Assembly (NCBI RefSeq): GCF_003854895.1
Contig: NZ_CP033966.1
Coordinates: 5,208,001 to 5,272,000 of the forward strand
Direction of reading: 5' to 3'
Length of the DNA: 64,000 nucleotides
DNA from: Pigmentiphaga sp. H8
Lineage (GTDB): Bacteria; Pseudomonadota; Gammaproteobacteria; Burkholderiales; Burkholderiaceae_B
This document shows, one piece after another, positions 42,016 to 51,147 of the stretch. Made by a program: the position numbers and the translations under genes. Under the pieces are notes generated by a model. It was not told the origin of the DNA. It made no database searches and worked only from the letters and a program-made list of their open reading frames with translations. Positions within the stretch are counted from its first letter, which is position 1; the number at the start of each line of letters is the position of its first letter.

Positions 42016-42939
42016 TCAATCCAGCACCGCGCGATGCAGCACGCGGCCTTGTCCCGCGTAGTTGAAGATGCCCCGATGCTGGACGATGCGGTTGTCCCAG
42101 ATCAGCGCCGCGCCGGTCTCCCAGCGATACTCGGTGCAGACTTCGGGCGACTTGATGAACTCGAACACGATGCCCAGCAGATGGTCGCTGACCAGCCGGG
42201 GCACGCCCAGCACCCGCTGCGCATAGAGTTCGCAGGCGAAAAGCTGGCGGGCGCCGGTTTCCGGATGCACCCGCACCAGCGGTACCTCCAGCGGCGGCGT
42301 GTCGAGCCGCGCCTGGGCCAGCCGCTCCGGATCGCCGTAGGACATGGACACCAGCCCCATCTGGTCGGCGTTGTGCAGAATGGTCAGCGTGTCCAGATAG
42401 GCCGCGAAGCGCGGGTCGAGCAGCCGGTAGGCCGCCGTGGCATTCGAGAACAGCGTCCCGCCCCCGTGCCGAGGCGCTTGCACGGCGTACAGGGCCGTGA
42501 ATTTCTGCGGACGCTCGCGATAGGCCTGGTCGATGTGCCAGATGTAGTTGGTGCGCGTCTTCTTGCGCGCCGAGTCGATGGCGTTGGCCTCGCCGCCCAC
42601 GCGCGGCGCCTGCGGATTGCCGGCGAACCGGGGCGCGCCGAACAGTGCCGCGAACTGTTCGAAGTCACCCGCCGCGACCGATCCCGGCTCGAACGACAGG
42701 AAACCGTACTCCAGCAGGGAGCGGTAAAGGAAGGCCTGGATTTCGTCCGGTGTCCGGACCTCGGGCTGGAAGCGGAATCCCTGGACCAGGCCGCCCACGA
42801 TGGGGGAATAGGGCTGGATGCGGATTTCGCCCAGGCGCGTCTCGTCGTAGCGATAAAGCTCGGGGTCGAGGATGCGGGGCTGGTGCAGCTCGGTGTCCGC
42901 GGGCCGATGCAGCGGTTTGAGCAATGCGTTCATCGTCAT
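42016..42939 (-). CDS. TauD/TfdA-family dioxygenase
   Basis: The protein has 307 residues of the 2-oxoglutarate-dependent Fe(II) dioxygenase family. The iron site is seen as IWHIDQAYRERP (His-x-Asp) near residue 135 and the distal His in IWDNRIVQHRG near 290; the 2-oxoglutarate-binding Arg is probably in the C-terminal GRVLHRAVL. These enzymes hydroxylate taurine, alkyl sulfonates, sulfates or phenoxyacids and release the inorganic group. It is the first gene of the operon TauD-SBP-permease-ATPase-MFS. The substrate is not fixed by sequence. Confidence 0.9.
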   Translation of the reverse strand: MTMNALLKPLHRPADTELHQPRILDPELYRYDETRLGEIRIQPYSPIVGGLVQGFRFQPEVRTPDEIQAFLYRSLLEYGFLSFEPGSVAAGDFEQFAALFGAPRFAGNPQAPRVGGEANAIDSARKKTRTNYIWHIDQAYRERPQKFTALYAVQAPRHGGGTLFSNATAAYRLLDPRFAAYLDTLTILHNADQMGLVSMSYGDPERLAQARLDTPPLEVPLVRVHPETGARQLFACELYAQRVLGVPRLVSDHLLGIVFEFIKSPEVCTEYRWETGAALIWDNRIVQHRGIFNYAGQGRVLHRAVLD

Positions 42940-43072
42940 TCGTCTCGCGAAAGAGAACCAGAATAACGACGGCCGCCGCGCCCGCTAACGAATGTTTCCG
43001 AGTTTCGTTATGCGTCGCGTGAAAGCGGGAGAGCGCGGGCGGGGCAGTTGCCCCGCCGGCTCGGGGAAGGAC

Positions 43073-43606
43073 TTACTTGATGACGGTCAGCTTCGGCCGG
43101 CCGCGATCGGGGCCGCCCGAAGGCGCGGGATCCGTATCCTCCGGACCCTCGTCGGACGAGGCCGACGGCGTTTCGCCCGCCGGCACGGCGGACAGTTGCG
43201 GACGAGGCGCCGACACGTTCTCTTGCGGCTCGGCGGCGGCCGCATCGTCGACCACCGGGCTGTCTGGCGCGACGCCCGTGCCCGCCGCCGCGGACGGTCC
43301 GGCCTCGAAAGCCATGCCATGTCCGGTCTCGCGCGCGTAGATGGCCGTGACCGCATCCACCGGAACGGAAATCTGCCGCGCCACGCCGCCGAAGCGCGCC
43401 TGGAACTCGATGAACTCGTTGCCCAGTTGCAGCTTGTGGGTAGCCAGCCTGCCGACGTTCAGGACGATCTCGCCGTTCTTGACATGCTCGCGCGGCACCA
43501 CCACCCGCTCGTCGACGGTTACCGCCAGGTGGGGCGTATAGCCGTTGTCGGTGCACCACTCGTGCAGTGCGCGGATCAGGTAAGGCTTGGTGGAGATTTC
43601 ACTCAT
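43073..43606 (-). CDS. sspB: ClpXP adaptor, stringent starvation protein B
   Basis: SspB tethers ssrA-tagged proteins to ClpXP. The protein has 177 residues. The peptide-binding domain (1-110) reads TKPYLIRALHEWCTDNGYTP, then VVVPREHVKNGEIVLNVGRL. A long Ala/Pro/Glu-rich linker follows, then the ClpX-binding tail RGRPKLTVIK, the XB motif. It follows sspA by 94 bp in the same direction. The linker is longer and more acidic than in E. coli. Confidence 0.94.
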   Translation of the reverse strand: MSEISTKPYLIRALHEWCTDNGYTPHLAVTVDERVVVPREHVKNGEIVLNVGRLATHKLQLGNEFIEFQARFGGVARQISVPVDAVTAIYARETGHGMAFEAGPSAAAGTGVAPDSPVVDDAAAAEPQENVSAPRPQLSAVPAGETPSASSDEGPEDTDPAPSGGPDRGRPKLTVIK

Positions 43607-43700
43607 GGTTGCATCCCTCGCGCGGCATGCCGCGGCTGGCGGGCGGCCCGGACAATAAGGGCCGCCCCACGGGGCCGGCGGATGATCCGTGCGCTGCGCA

Positions 43701-44312
43701 TCAGCGGCGCATGACCTTTTCGGACGGCGTCAGCGCCTCGATGTACGCCGGCCGCGAGAAGATGCGCTCGGCATACTTCTGCAACGGGGCGGCGTTCTTC
43801 GGCAGCTCGATGCCATAGTGGTCCAGGCGCCAGAGCAGCGGTGCGATCGCCACGTCCAGCATCGAGAACTCTTCGCCAAGCATAAACTTGTTTTTCAGGA
43901 AGATAGGCGCGAGCTGCGAAAGGCGGTCGCGGATCTGCTGGCGCGCCTGCTCGAGCGCCTTCTCGTCGGCGCGGCTTTCCCGGGCCTCCAGCGTGCCGAC
44001 GTGCAAGAACAGTTCCTTCTCGAAATTGAACAGGAACAGCCGCGCACGGGCGCGCATCACCGGATCGGCGGGCATCAGCTGCGGATGCGGGAAGCGCTCG
44101 TCGATGTACTCGTTGATGATGTTCGACTCGTACAGCACCAGATCGCGCTCGACCAGGATGGGCACCTGGCCGTACGGGTTCATGACGGCGATGTCCTCGG
44201 GTTTGTTGTAGAGGTCGACGTCGCGGATTTCGAAATCCATGCCCTTTTCGAACAACACGAAACGGCAGCGTTGGGAGAACGGACACGTGGTTCCGGAGTA
44301 AAGCACCATCAT
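43701..44312 (-). CDS. sspA: Stringent starvation protein A (GST fold)
   Basis: The protein has 203 residues with a glutathione-S-transferase fold. The thioredoxin-like part contains MVLYSGTTCPFSQRCRFVLF and NPYGQVPILVERDLVLYESN; the helical part contains FMLGEEFSMLDVAIAPLLWR. SspA binds RNA polymerase and does not act as a GST. GGAGG precedes the ATG at 44312. A strong terminator separates it from petC, so it has its own promoter in the preceding segment or within read-through from bc1. Confidence 0.94.
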   Translation of the reverse strand: MMVLYSGTTCPFSQRCRFVLFEKGMDFEIRDVDLYNKPEDIAVMNPYGQVPILVERDLVLYESNIINEYIDERFPHPQLMPADPVMRARARLFLFNFEKELFLHVGTLEARESRADEKALEQARQQIRDRLSQLAPIFLKNKFMLGEEFSMLDVAIAPLLWRLDHYGIELPKNAAPLQKYAERIFSRPAYIEALTPSEKVMRR

Positions 44313-44336
44313 GGCGGGGCCTCCGAGAGGGTATGT

Positions 44337-44377
44337 AAAAACGTTAAAGGGCCAGCCATCCAAAAGGATGCTGGCCC
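44337..44377 (-). terminator. Rho-independent terminator after petC
   Basis: On the minus strand GGGCCAGCATCC pairs with GGATGGCTGGCCC (one bulged base) around a four-base loop at 44349-44377, followed by TTTAACGTTTTT. It ends the petABC transcript 20 bp after the petC stop codon and separates it from sspA. Confidence 0.85.
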
Positions 44378-44396
44378 CGGACAGGTAGTTCGAGAA

Positions 44397-45233
44397 CTAC
44401 TTGACGTCCTTCCAGTACACGGCGTTCAGGCGCCAGGTGATGACCGTGAAGAAAGCCAGGAAAATCAGCACCCACACCCCCAGTCGCACGCGATGCTGCT
44501 GCACGGGCTCGGCCATCCACGACATGAACGCGACCAGATCGGCCACGTCGTTGTCGTACGCCTGCACCCGGGCCGGATCCTTGGCCGTGAAACGCGTTTC
44601 CATCGTTTCGTGGCCGTGGTAGTCGGCGACCGGCTCATGCTTGACGGTAGCAGCGCCGTTCACGTCGTAAGTCGTCGTGACACGCTCCCAACCGTGTTCG
44701 CCTTCGCCCCGGTGCATGGCGACGGTGGTGAGTTCGCGCGGACCCTGGCGCTCCCACAGCACATGGGGCATGCCCACACTGGGAAAGACCAGGTTGTTCC
44801 AGCCCGTGGGCCGGGTATCGTCGCGGTAGAACGTACGCAGGTAGGTGTAGAGGTAATCGGCGCCCGACGGTCCGGCGTTGACGGATTTCGCCCGGGCAAT
44901 GACCGACAGGTCGGGAGGCGCGGCGCCGAACCATTCCTTCGCCTCTTTGGCGCTCATGGCAACGGTCATCATGTCGCCGACTTTACCGTCCGAGAACAGG
45001 AGGTTGTCCTTGATCTGTTCGTCGGTCAGGCCGATGTCCTTGAGCCGATTGTACCGCATGGCCGAAGCGGCATGGCAGTTGAGGCAATAGTTGACGAACA
45101 GTTTGGCCCCGTTTTGCAGGGCAGGCAGGTCGTTCAGGCGCGTAGGCGCCTTCTCCAGGTGATACCCGCCTTCGGCTGCCTGCACCCCAGTGCAGGCCAG
45201 CATCAGAATCAGTAGACCGAGCAGCTTCTTCAT
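44397..45233 (-). CDS. petC: Cytochrome c1 of the bc1 complex
   Basis: The protein has 278 residues. A signal peptide ends at TGVQAAEGG. Haem c is bound at CLNCH near residue 52; the later MMTVAMSAKEAKEWFGAAPP and the axial Met region follow. A C-terminal membrane anchor (VRLGVWVLIFLAFFTVITWR) holds it in the inner membrane with the haem in the periplasm. It passes electrons from the Rieske centre to cytochrome c. It is the last gene of the petABC operon, 56 bp after petB. Confidence 0.96.
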   Translation of the reverse strand: MKKLLGLLILMLACTGVQAAEGGYHLEKAPTRLNDLPALQNGAKLFVNYCLNCHAASAMRYNRLKDIGLTDEQIKDNLLFSDGKVGDMMTVAMSAKEAKEWFGAAPPDLSVIARAKSVNAGPSGADYLYTYLRTFYRDDTRPTGWNNLVFPSVGMPHVLWERQGPRELTTVAMHRGEGEHGWERVTTTYDVNGAATVKHEPVADYHGHETMETRFTAKDPARVQAYDNDVADLVAFMSWMAEPVQQHRVRLGVWVLIFLAFFTVITWRLNAVYWKDVK

Positions 45234-45289
45234 CGTGATATCCGTAGTCTGTCAGGCCGGCGCAACCGCCGCCGGCCCGGTGAACATCC

Positions 45290-46675
45290 TCAGTGGGCGG
45301 AGAAAGTGACGCGTTCGGGCACAGGCTTGAACGTGCCGAGCCGGCTCCAGAACGGCATCAACAGGAAGAAGCCCAGGTAGAGGACCGTACCGATCTGCGA
45401 CATCAGGTTGAAGACCTCGGTGGGCGCCTGCGTGCCCAGGTAGCCCAGCACCAGGAAGTTGACGATGAAGATGCCGTAGATCCACTTGTGCCAGCCCGGA
45501 CGATAGCGGATGGACTTGACGGGCGAATGGTCGAGCCAGGGCAGGAAGAACAGGATGACCACCGCGCCGCCCATCGTCAGCACGCCCCAGAACTTGGCGT
45601 CCCAGACGCGCAGCAGGACGGCAATGGCCAGCAGCACCACGACGATGGCGATCTTGGCGACGCCACTGACACGGCTCTTGAGCAGGAACCACACCGCCGC
45701 CGCGACCGCGGCGAACGCCAGCACCCAGGTGAAGTCGTCGGTGCAGGCACGCAGCATCGAGTAGAACGGCGTGAAGTACCAGACCGGCGCGATGTGCGGC
45801 GGGGTCTTCAGCGGGTCGGCCGGGATGAAGTTGTTGTATTCCAGGAAGTAGCCGCCCATCTCCGGCGCGAAGAACACGATCGCGCTGAAGATCATCAGGA
45901 AGATGGCCACGCCGAACAGGTCATGCACGGAGTAGTAGGGATGGAACGGAATGCCGTCGAGCGGGATGCCGTTGGCGTCCTTCTTGGCCTTGATCTCGAC
46001 GCCGTCGGGGTTGTTGGAGCCGACTTCGTGCAGCGCGATGACGTGCGCGACGACCAGGCCCAGCAGCACCAGCGGTACGGCGATGACGTGGAACGAGAAG
46101 AAGCGGTTCAGGGTCGCGTCCGAGACGACGTAGTCGCCGCGGATCAGGATCGCCAGGTCGGGGCCGACGAACGGGATGGCCGAGAACAGGTTCACGATGA
46201 CCTGGGCGCCCCAGTAGGACATCTGGCCCCAGGGCAGCAGGTAGCCCATGAAGGCTTCGGCCATCAGGCACAGGAAAATCGCCACGCCGAAGATCCAGAC
46301 CAGTTCGCGCGGCTTGCGGTACGAGCCGTAGAACAGCCCGCGCAGCATGTGCAGGTACACCACGACGAAGAACATCGAGGCGCCGGTGGAGTGCATGTAC
46401 CGGACGAGCCAGCCCCACGGCACTTCCCGCATGATGTATTCGACCGACTGGAACGCGCGTTCGGCGTCGGGCTTGTAGTGCATGACCAGGAAAATCCCGG
46501 TCACGATCTGGATGACCAGCACCAGGAGCGCCAGCGAGCCGAAGAAATACCAGAAATTGAAGTTCTTCGGTGCGTAGTACTCGGACAGGTGCGCTTTCCA
46601 GGTCGAGGTGAGCGGAAAGCGGGCGTCGATCCAGCCCAGAAGGCCAGTTGTCTCGACATTCTTCTCGCCAGCCAT
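45290..46675 (-). CDS. petB: Cytochrome b of the bc1 complex
   Basis: The protein has 461 residues with eight or more membrane helices. The four haem-ligand histidines are seen in YMHSTGASMFF / VVYLHMLRG and FSFHVIAVPL / VVAHVIALH. The Qo-site motif reads PVWY (APVWYFTPFY) rather than PEWY, a variant known in some proteobacteria. C-terminal helices fit the full-length fused type of cytochrome b. AAAAGGAG lies upstream of the ATG at 46675; an 18-codon extension is unlikely. Confidence 0.96.
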   Translation of the reverse strand: MAGEKNVETTGLLGWIDARFPLTSTWKAHLSEYYAPKNFNFWYFFGSLALLVLVIQIVTGIFLVMHYKPDAERAFQSVEYIMREVPWGWLVRYMHSTGASMFFVVVYLHMLRGLFYGSYRKPRELVWIFGVAIFLCLMAEAFMGYLLPWGQMSYWGAQVIVNLFSAIPFVGPDLAILIRGDYVVSDATLNRFFSFHVIAVPLVLLGLVVAHVIALHEVGSNNPDGVEIKAKKDANGIPLDGIPFHPYYSVHDLFGVAIFLMIFSAIVFFAPEMGGYFLEYNNFIPADPLKTPPHIAPVWYFTPFYSMLRACTDDFTWVLAFAAVAAAVWFLLKSRVSGVAKIAIVVVLLAIAVLLRVWDAKFWGVLTMGGAVVILFFLPWLDHSPVKSIRYRPGWHKWIYGIFIVNFLVLGYLGTQAPTEVFNLMSQIGTVLYLGFFLLMPFWSRLGTFKPVPERVTFSAH

Positions 46676-46803
46676 GGCTGCTGCTCCTTTTGCTCGGCGG
46701 GTTCGGCGCTGCGCTGCTTGGTGCCGCAACGCCGACGTGTTTCTATGGCTACGTTTGACAGGAGGACGCGGCTATCGCCTCCCCCGCTGCGAATGACTGA
46801 CGG

Positions 46804-47412
46804 TCAGGCCTTGTTGTTCTTGTCGACACCGACCACGATCTTGGTGTCGGACAGGAACTCGTAGGGAGGAATCGTCAGGTTGTCGGGCGACGGCTTGTTC
46901 TTGTACACCCGTCCGGCCATGTCGAAGGTCGACCCGTGGCAGGGGCACAGGAAGCCGCCGTGCCAATCGGCCGGCAGGCTGGGCTGGGGCCCGGTGGCGA
47001 ACCGGGCGGTGGGCGAGCACCCGAGGTGCGGGCAGATGCCGACGGCGACGAGGTACTCGGGCTTGATCGAGCGGTACTCGTTGCGCGCGTACTCGGGCGT
47101 GATTTCGTTCGGATTGCGCTCGGAATTCGGGTCGGCGAGCTGGGCGTCGACTTCCTTCAGCGTGGCAAGCTGCTCGGGCGTACGGCGGATGATCCAGACC
47201 GGTTTGCCGCGCCACTCGACGGTGCGCATTTCACCCGGCTGCATGTCTCCAATTTCGACTTCCACCGGAGCACCCGCCGCCTTCGCCCGTTCGGACGGGG
47301 CGAACGTGCTGACGAAAGGAACGGCCACGCCTACAGCCGCGACTCCCCCGACAGCACAGGTGGTTCCGACCCAAAACCGGCGGTCGGCGTCTACCACTTT
47401 GTCCTGACTCAT
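46804..47412 (-). CDS. petA: Rieske iron-sulfur subunit of the bc1 complex
   Basis: The protein has 202 residues. The N-terminal anchor with Tat-like DADRRFWVGTTCAVGGVAAV precedes a hinge and the Rieske domain. The 2Fe-2S ligands lie in CPHLGC (near 138) and CPCHGS (near 170). It takes electrons from quinol at the Qo site. The start at 47412 fits the family; the frame extends upstream through the mscL region only as a shadow. It is the first gene of petABC, divergent from mscL with about 216 bp between. Confidence 0.96.
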   Translation of the reverse strand: MSQDKVVDADRRFWVGTTCAVGGVAAVGVAVPFVSTFAPSERAKAAGAPVEVEIGDMQPGEMRTVEWRGKPVWIIRRTPEQLATLKEVDAQLADPNSERNPNEITPEYARNEYRSIKPEYLVAVGICPHLGCSPTARFATGPQPSLPADWHGGFLCPCHGSTFDMAGRVYKNKPSPDNLTIPPYEFLSDTKIVVGVDKNNKA

Positions 47413-47628
47413 TGATTGACCCTCAAGATTACTTCTTCTCTTAGCACTTGAAAGCAGATTGGCGCTCTTGGCGGACCGGCGCCTTATAGTAACCTTCGAG
47501 TATAACGCAATGCCTACAGGCCCCGACAGACTTCGTAGCACATTCGCACTCGCACTATTACGGTCGAGCTTCCCGCGGCGCAAGGAAATAAGGGATACTT
47601 TCGCGCAACAACAAACGGGAGGTGGTCC

Positions 47629-48069
47629 ATGAGCATCATGAAGGAATTCCGCGATTTCGCGATGCGCGGCAATGTCGTCGACCTCGCGGTCGGCGTGATC
47701 ATCGGTGCGGCGTTCGGCAAGATCGTCGATTCCCTGGTCAAAGACATCGTCATGCCGATCGTCAACGTCATCCTGGGCGGCAACGTCGATTTCAGCAACA
47801 AATTCATCGTACTCCGGGCGCCGGCCGACTACGCCGGCCCGCAGACTTACGACGCCCTCAGCAAGGCCGGCGCCACCCTGCTCGGATGGGGCAATTTCCT
47901 GACGATTCTGATCAACTTCGTGCTGCTGGCCTTCGTCATCTTCTGGATGGTCAAGGCCATGAACCGCGCCCAGGCCCGCTTCACCAAGGAAGCCCCGCCC
48001 CCCGCGCCCGCGCCGACCCCGGAAGACGTCGAACTGCTGCGCGAAATCCGCGATCTGCTCAAGAGGTAG
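47629..48069 (+). CDS. mscL: Large-conductance mechanosensitive channel
   Basis: The protein has 146 residues. TM1 lies in GNVVDLAVGVIIGAAFGKIV, TM2 in FLTILINFVLLAFVIFWMVK, with the C-terminal helix EDVELLREIRDLLKR. The pentameric channel opens under membrane tension to release solutes on osmotic downshift. GGGAGGTGGTCC precedes the ATG. It is divergent from petA; a large palindromic repeat follows 6 bp after its stop. Confidence 0.96.
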   Translation: MSIMKEFRDFAMRGNVVDLAVGVIIGAAFGKIVDSLVKDIVMPIVNVILGGNVDFSNKFIVLRAPADYAGPQTYDALSKAGATLLGWGNFLTILINFVLLAFVIFWMVKAMNRAQARFTKEAPPPAPAPTPEDVELLREIRDLLKR

Positions 48070-48074
48070 GTAGG

Positions 48075-48322
48075 CCCCCCCCCTACGCCCTTCGGGCGCC
48101 CCCCAGGGGGCGATGCGGGTGGACCGGCGGAGCCGGATCCACCGCATCCTGGGTCTAGTACCGTTATCTTGGGGTGTGGCTCCGTTGCTATCGCTGGCTG
48201 CCAGCGGTAGCAACCGTGCTTCAGTCCAAGATAGTTTCCCTAGACCCAGGAAACCGCGGATCTGGCTTTGCCAGTCCGCCGGTTTCGCCCCCTTGAGGGG
48301 GCCCGCGTAAGCGGGTAGGGGG
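48075..48322. repeat. Two intergenic repeat units in inverted orientation
   Basis: Unit 1 (48075-48172) and unit 2 (48226-48322, reversed) share the order CCCCCTAC, a GGGCG hairpin, a CCCCC/GGGGG hairpin, a CCGG-GCCGG hairpin with GGATCC or AGATCC, CCTGGGTCTAG and TATCTTGG. The spacer 48173-48225 is itself a near-perfect 14-bp hairpin (GTTGCTATCGCTGG with its complement). The whole 250 bp could fold into one large structure, between mscL and the Nif3 gene. Confidence 0.75.
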
Positions 48323-48343
48323 TGGGCTCCACCCCCCCCCCCC

Positions 48344-49168
48344 TCAGACGGGGTTGTCGATGTCGATGAAATCCACCCGGATGCCGAAGCGGGCGGCGAT
48401 GGCCTGGCCCAGGGCCTGGACGCCGTAGCGTTCGGTGGCGTGGTGGCCGGCGGCCAGAAAGGCGGTGCCGGTTTCGCGGGCGAGATGGACGGTGGGTTCG
48501 GAGATCTCGCCGGTGATGTAGGTCTGGGCGTCGGCGTCGATGGCGTCCTGGAGCATGCCCTGAGCCGCGCCGGTACACCAGGCGATGCGGCCCACGGGGC
48601 CGGAGGGGTCGCCGATCAGCATGGGCTCGCGCCGCAGGCGCTGGGCGATGCGGGCCGCCAGGTCGCCTACCGTGGCCAGGCCCGGGGCCTGGCCCAGCCA
48701 GATCAGGCCGTCGTGGCCGGTGGTCTGGGGCACGCCCTCCACCAGATGGGGGGCCAGGCCCAGCACCTCGGCCAGTTGTGCGTTGTTGCCCCACCGGGGG
48801 TGGGCATCCAGGGGAAGGTGGTAGGCGAACAGGTTCAGGTCATGGCCCAGGACCAGCGACAGGCGGGTGCGCCGGGTGCCCCGCACGCGCGGGTCCTCGT
48901 TCTTCCAGAACCAGCCGTGGTGGACCAGCAGGCCGTCCGCCCCGGCGTCGATGGCGTGCCGGATGGCGGCCTCGGACGCGGTCACGGCGGCGATAATATG
49001 CCGGACCACGGGCCGGCCCTCGACCTGCAGGCCGTTCGGGCAGTAGTCGCGGAACCGGGCAACCTGCAGTTCGGCGGCCAGCCAGGATGCGAGTTCCTCG
49101 GCGCTGACGCCACCCGCGCCCCCCGCTGGTGCATGGGTTTGCGCTGAGGCCTGCTCGCCTGCGATCAT
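48344..49168 (-). CDS. Nif3-like dinuclear metal-centre protein
   Basis: The protein has 274 residues of the NIF3/YbgI family. Metal ligand blocks are visible: DGLLVHHGWFWKNEDPRVRG near residue 80, LFAYHLPLDAHPRWGNNAQL near 110, and the C-terminal TAFLAAGHHATERYGVQAL with two His. AGGAG precedes the ATG at 49168. Members are hexameric and were proposed to be GTP cyclohydrolase I type 2-like, but the function is not settled. It is divergent from the DegS-like protease gene. Confidence 0.93.
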   Translation of the reverse strand: MIAGEQASAQTHAPAGGAGGVSAEELASWLAAELQVARFRDYCPNGLQVEGRPVVRHIIAAVTASEAAIRHAIDAGADGLLVHHGWFWKNEDPRVRGTRRTRLSLVLGHDLNLFAYHLPLDAHPRWGNNAQLAEVLGLAPHLVEGVPQTTGHDGLIWLGQAPGLATVGDLAARIAQRLRREPMLIGDPSGPVGRIAWCTGAAQGMLQDAIDADAQTYITGEISEPTVHLARETGTAFLAAGHHATERYGVQALGQAIAARFGIRVDFIDIDNPV

Positions 49169-49204
49169 TGTCAATCTCCTAAGCTAGGGAAAAGTATTTT
49201 GCAC

Positions 49205-50383
49205 ATGCGCCGACTATGGCTGATCTTTGCCCAGACCACCACCGTCTGTCTGGCCATTTTATTCATCGTCGCCACCCTGCGACCCGAATGGCTGCCACGC
49301 CGCGGGGGCCCGGGCAGCAATAACGCCATCGTCGTCCCGTTCTTCGAGGCCTCGCCCTCGCCGACCGGCGAAGGCGGCGCCACCGCGTCCTATGCGGCGG
49401 CCACCCACAAGGCGGCACCGGCCGTGGTGAACATCTTCACCAGCAAGGACACGCCCCAGCAGCCCGCCTATCCGTTCTCCGACGATCCGGTGTTCCGGCG
49501 CTTCTTCGGCGAACCCGACACCAACCCGGAGCCCGTCTCCAGCCTGGGATCGGGCGTCATCGTCAGCCCCGAAGGCTACATCCTGACCAACAACCACGTG
49601 ATCGAGGCCGCGGACGAGATCGAAGTGGCGCTGGCCGACGGCCGCAAGGGCAAGGCCACGCTGGTCGGATCCGACCCCGAAACCGACCTGGCGGTGCTGA
49701 AACTGGCGCTGCCCAACCTGCCCTCGGTCACCTTCGGCCGGGCCGAGGACCTTCAGGTGGGCGACGTGGTGCTGGCCATCGGCAATCCGTTCGGCGTGGG
49801 CCAGACCACGACCATGGGCATCGTCTCGGCCCTGGGCCGCACCCACCTGGGCATCAATACCTTCGAAAACTTCATCCAGACCGATGCCGCCATCAACCCC
49901 GGCAACTCCGGGGGCGCGCTGATCGACGCCCAGGGCAACCTGGTCGGCATCAATACCGCCATCTATTCGCGCTCGGGCGGTTCGCTGGGCATAGGCTTCG
50001 CGATTCCGGTCAGCACGGCGCGCCAGGTGATGGAGCAGTTGATCACGACCGGCACGGTCACGCGGGGCTACATCGGCGTCGAGCCGCAGGACCTGACGGC
50101 CGAGCTGGCCGACGCCTTCAAGCTGTCGCGCAAGGAAGGGGTCATCATCGCCGGCGTGGTGCGCGGCGGGCCGGCGGCCAAGGCCGGGATCCGCACGGGC
50201 GACATCGTCGTATCGGTCGCGGACAAGGCCATCCTGGACACCACCACCATGCTCAACGCCATCGCCCAGTTGCCGCCGGGCGAGAAGGTGGCCATCAAGA
50301 TCGTCCGCGGCGGGCAGGAAATGGAAACCAGCGTGACCATAGGCACGCGACCCAAGCCCAAGCGCGAAGTCCAGCAGCCCTGA
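49205..50383 (+). CDS. HtrA-family serine protease, DegS-like, membrane-anchored
   Basis: The protein has 392 residues. Residues 5-27 form an uncleaved-looking signal anchor. The trypsin-like domain shows the triad: His in LTNNHVIEAADE, Asp in DPETDLAVLKL, Ser in NPGNSGGALIDA. One PDZ domain follows (about 285-375; GYIGVEPQDL, GPAAKAGIRTGDIV). One PDZ and an N-terminal anchor is the DegS arrangement, used in envelope-stress signalling. An ATG at 49205 was chosen; a TTG two codons upstream is less likely. The next genes are on the opposite strand. Confidence 0.93.
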   Translation: MRRLWLIFAQTTTVCLAILFIVATLRPEWLPRRGGPGSNNAIVVPFFEASPSPTGEGGATASYAAATHKAAPAVVNIFTSKDTPQQPAYPFSDDPVFRRFFGEPDTNPEPVSSLGSGVIVSPEGYILTNNHVIEAADEIEVALADGRKGKATLVGSDPETDLAVLKLALPNLPSVTFGRAEDLQVGDVVLAIGNPFGVGQTTTMGIVSALGRTHLGINTFENFIQTDAAINPGNSGGALIDAQGNLVGINTAIYSRSGGSLGIGFAIPVSTARQVMEQLITTGTVTRGYIGVEPQDLTAELADAFKLSRKEGVIIAGVVRGGPAAKAGIRTGDIVVSVADKAILDTTTMLNAIAQLPPGEKVAIKIVRGGQEMETSVTIGTRPKPKREVQQP

Positions 50384-50397
50384 TGCCGGGCCGGGCC

Positions 50398-51147
50398 CTA
50401 CCTGTTGCGGCCCAGGCCCAGGTAGCTCTCGACCACGCGCGGATCGTCCGCCAGTTCGCGGGCCGGGCCGGCCAGCACCACCTGGCCGGTCTCCAGCACA
50501 TAAGCGTAGTCGGCCGTCTGCAGGGCCGCGCGGGCGTTCTGTTCGACCAGCAGGATGGCCACGCCCCGGCGCCGCAGTTCGGCGATGATCAGGAAGATTT
50601 CCTTGACGATGCGCGGCGCCAGCCCCAGCGAGGGCTCGTCCAGCAGCAGCAGGCGGGGCTTGGCCATCAGGGCGCGCCCCAGGGCCAGCATCTGGCGCTC
50701 GCCGCCCGACAGGGTGGCGGCCAGTTGCTGGCGGCGCTCCTTGAGCCGGGGGAACAGCCCGTAGACCTCCTCCATCGACGCGGCCTGGTCGCGGTGGCCC
50801 GAGCGATAGCGCTGAAAAGCGCCCAACAGCAGGTTGTCCTCGACGCTCATCTCGCCGAACAGTTCGCGTTTCTCGGGCACGAGGTTCAGGCCCGCGGCGA
50901 CCATCTGCTCGATGTCGACGCGCCGCTGGAGCCGCCCCTCCAGGCTGATGGCGCCCCGCGCCGGCAGCAGCCCCATGATGGCCGACAACAGCGTGGTCTT
51001 GCCCGCGCCGTTGGGGCCGATCACGGTCACGATGGTGCCCGCCGGCACCGCCAGGTCTATGCCATGCAGCGCCTCGACCTTGCCGTAGGACACGGACAGG
51101 CCGGAAACCTCGAGCAGCGACGCGGCCATTGCCGCCGGACCCGTCAT
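50398..51147 (-). CDS. livF: Branched-chain amino-acid ABC transporter ATPase
   Basis: The protein has 249 residues. Walker A GPNGAGKTT, signature LSGGERQMLALGRAL, Walker B LLLLDEPSLGLAP. The order and the VPEKRELFGEMSVEDNLLLG segment are typical of LivF. It overlaps the fused LivM-LivG gene by ATGA. It is the last gene of the Liv operon. LivF and the LivG domain form the ATPase pair of the importer. Confidence 0.93.
   Translation of the reverse strand: MTGPAAMAASLLEVSGLSVSYGKVEALHGIDLAVPAGTIVTVIGPNGAGKTTLLSAIMGLLPARGAISLEGRLQRRVDIEQMVAAGLNLVPEKRELFGEMSVEDNLLLGAFQRYRSGHRDQAASMEEVYGLFPRLKERRQQLAATLSGGERQMLALGRALMAKPRLLLLDEPSLGLAPRIVKEIFLIIAELRRRGVAILLVEQNARAALQTADYAYVLETGQVVLAGPARELADDPRVVESYLGLGRNR

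Noticed and set aside
45293..46864. 523-codon plus-strand reading frame
   Set aside because: It is antisense to petB and petA, Gln/Arg/His-rich and without family features; a shadow of high-GC codon use.
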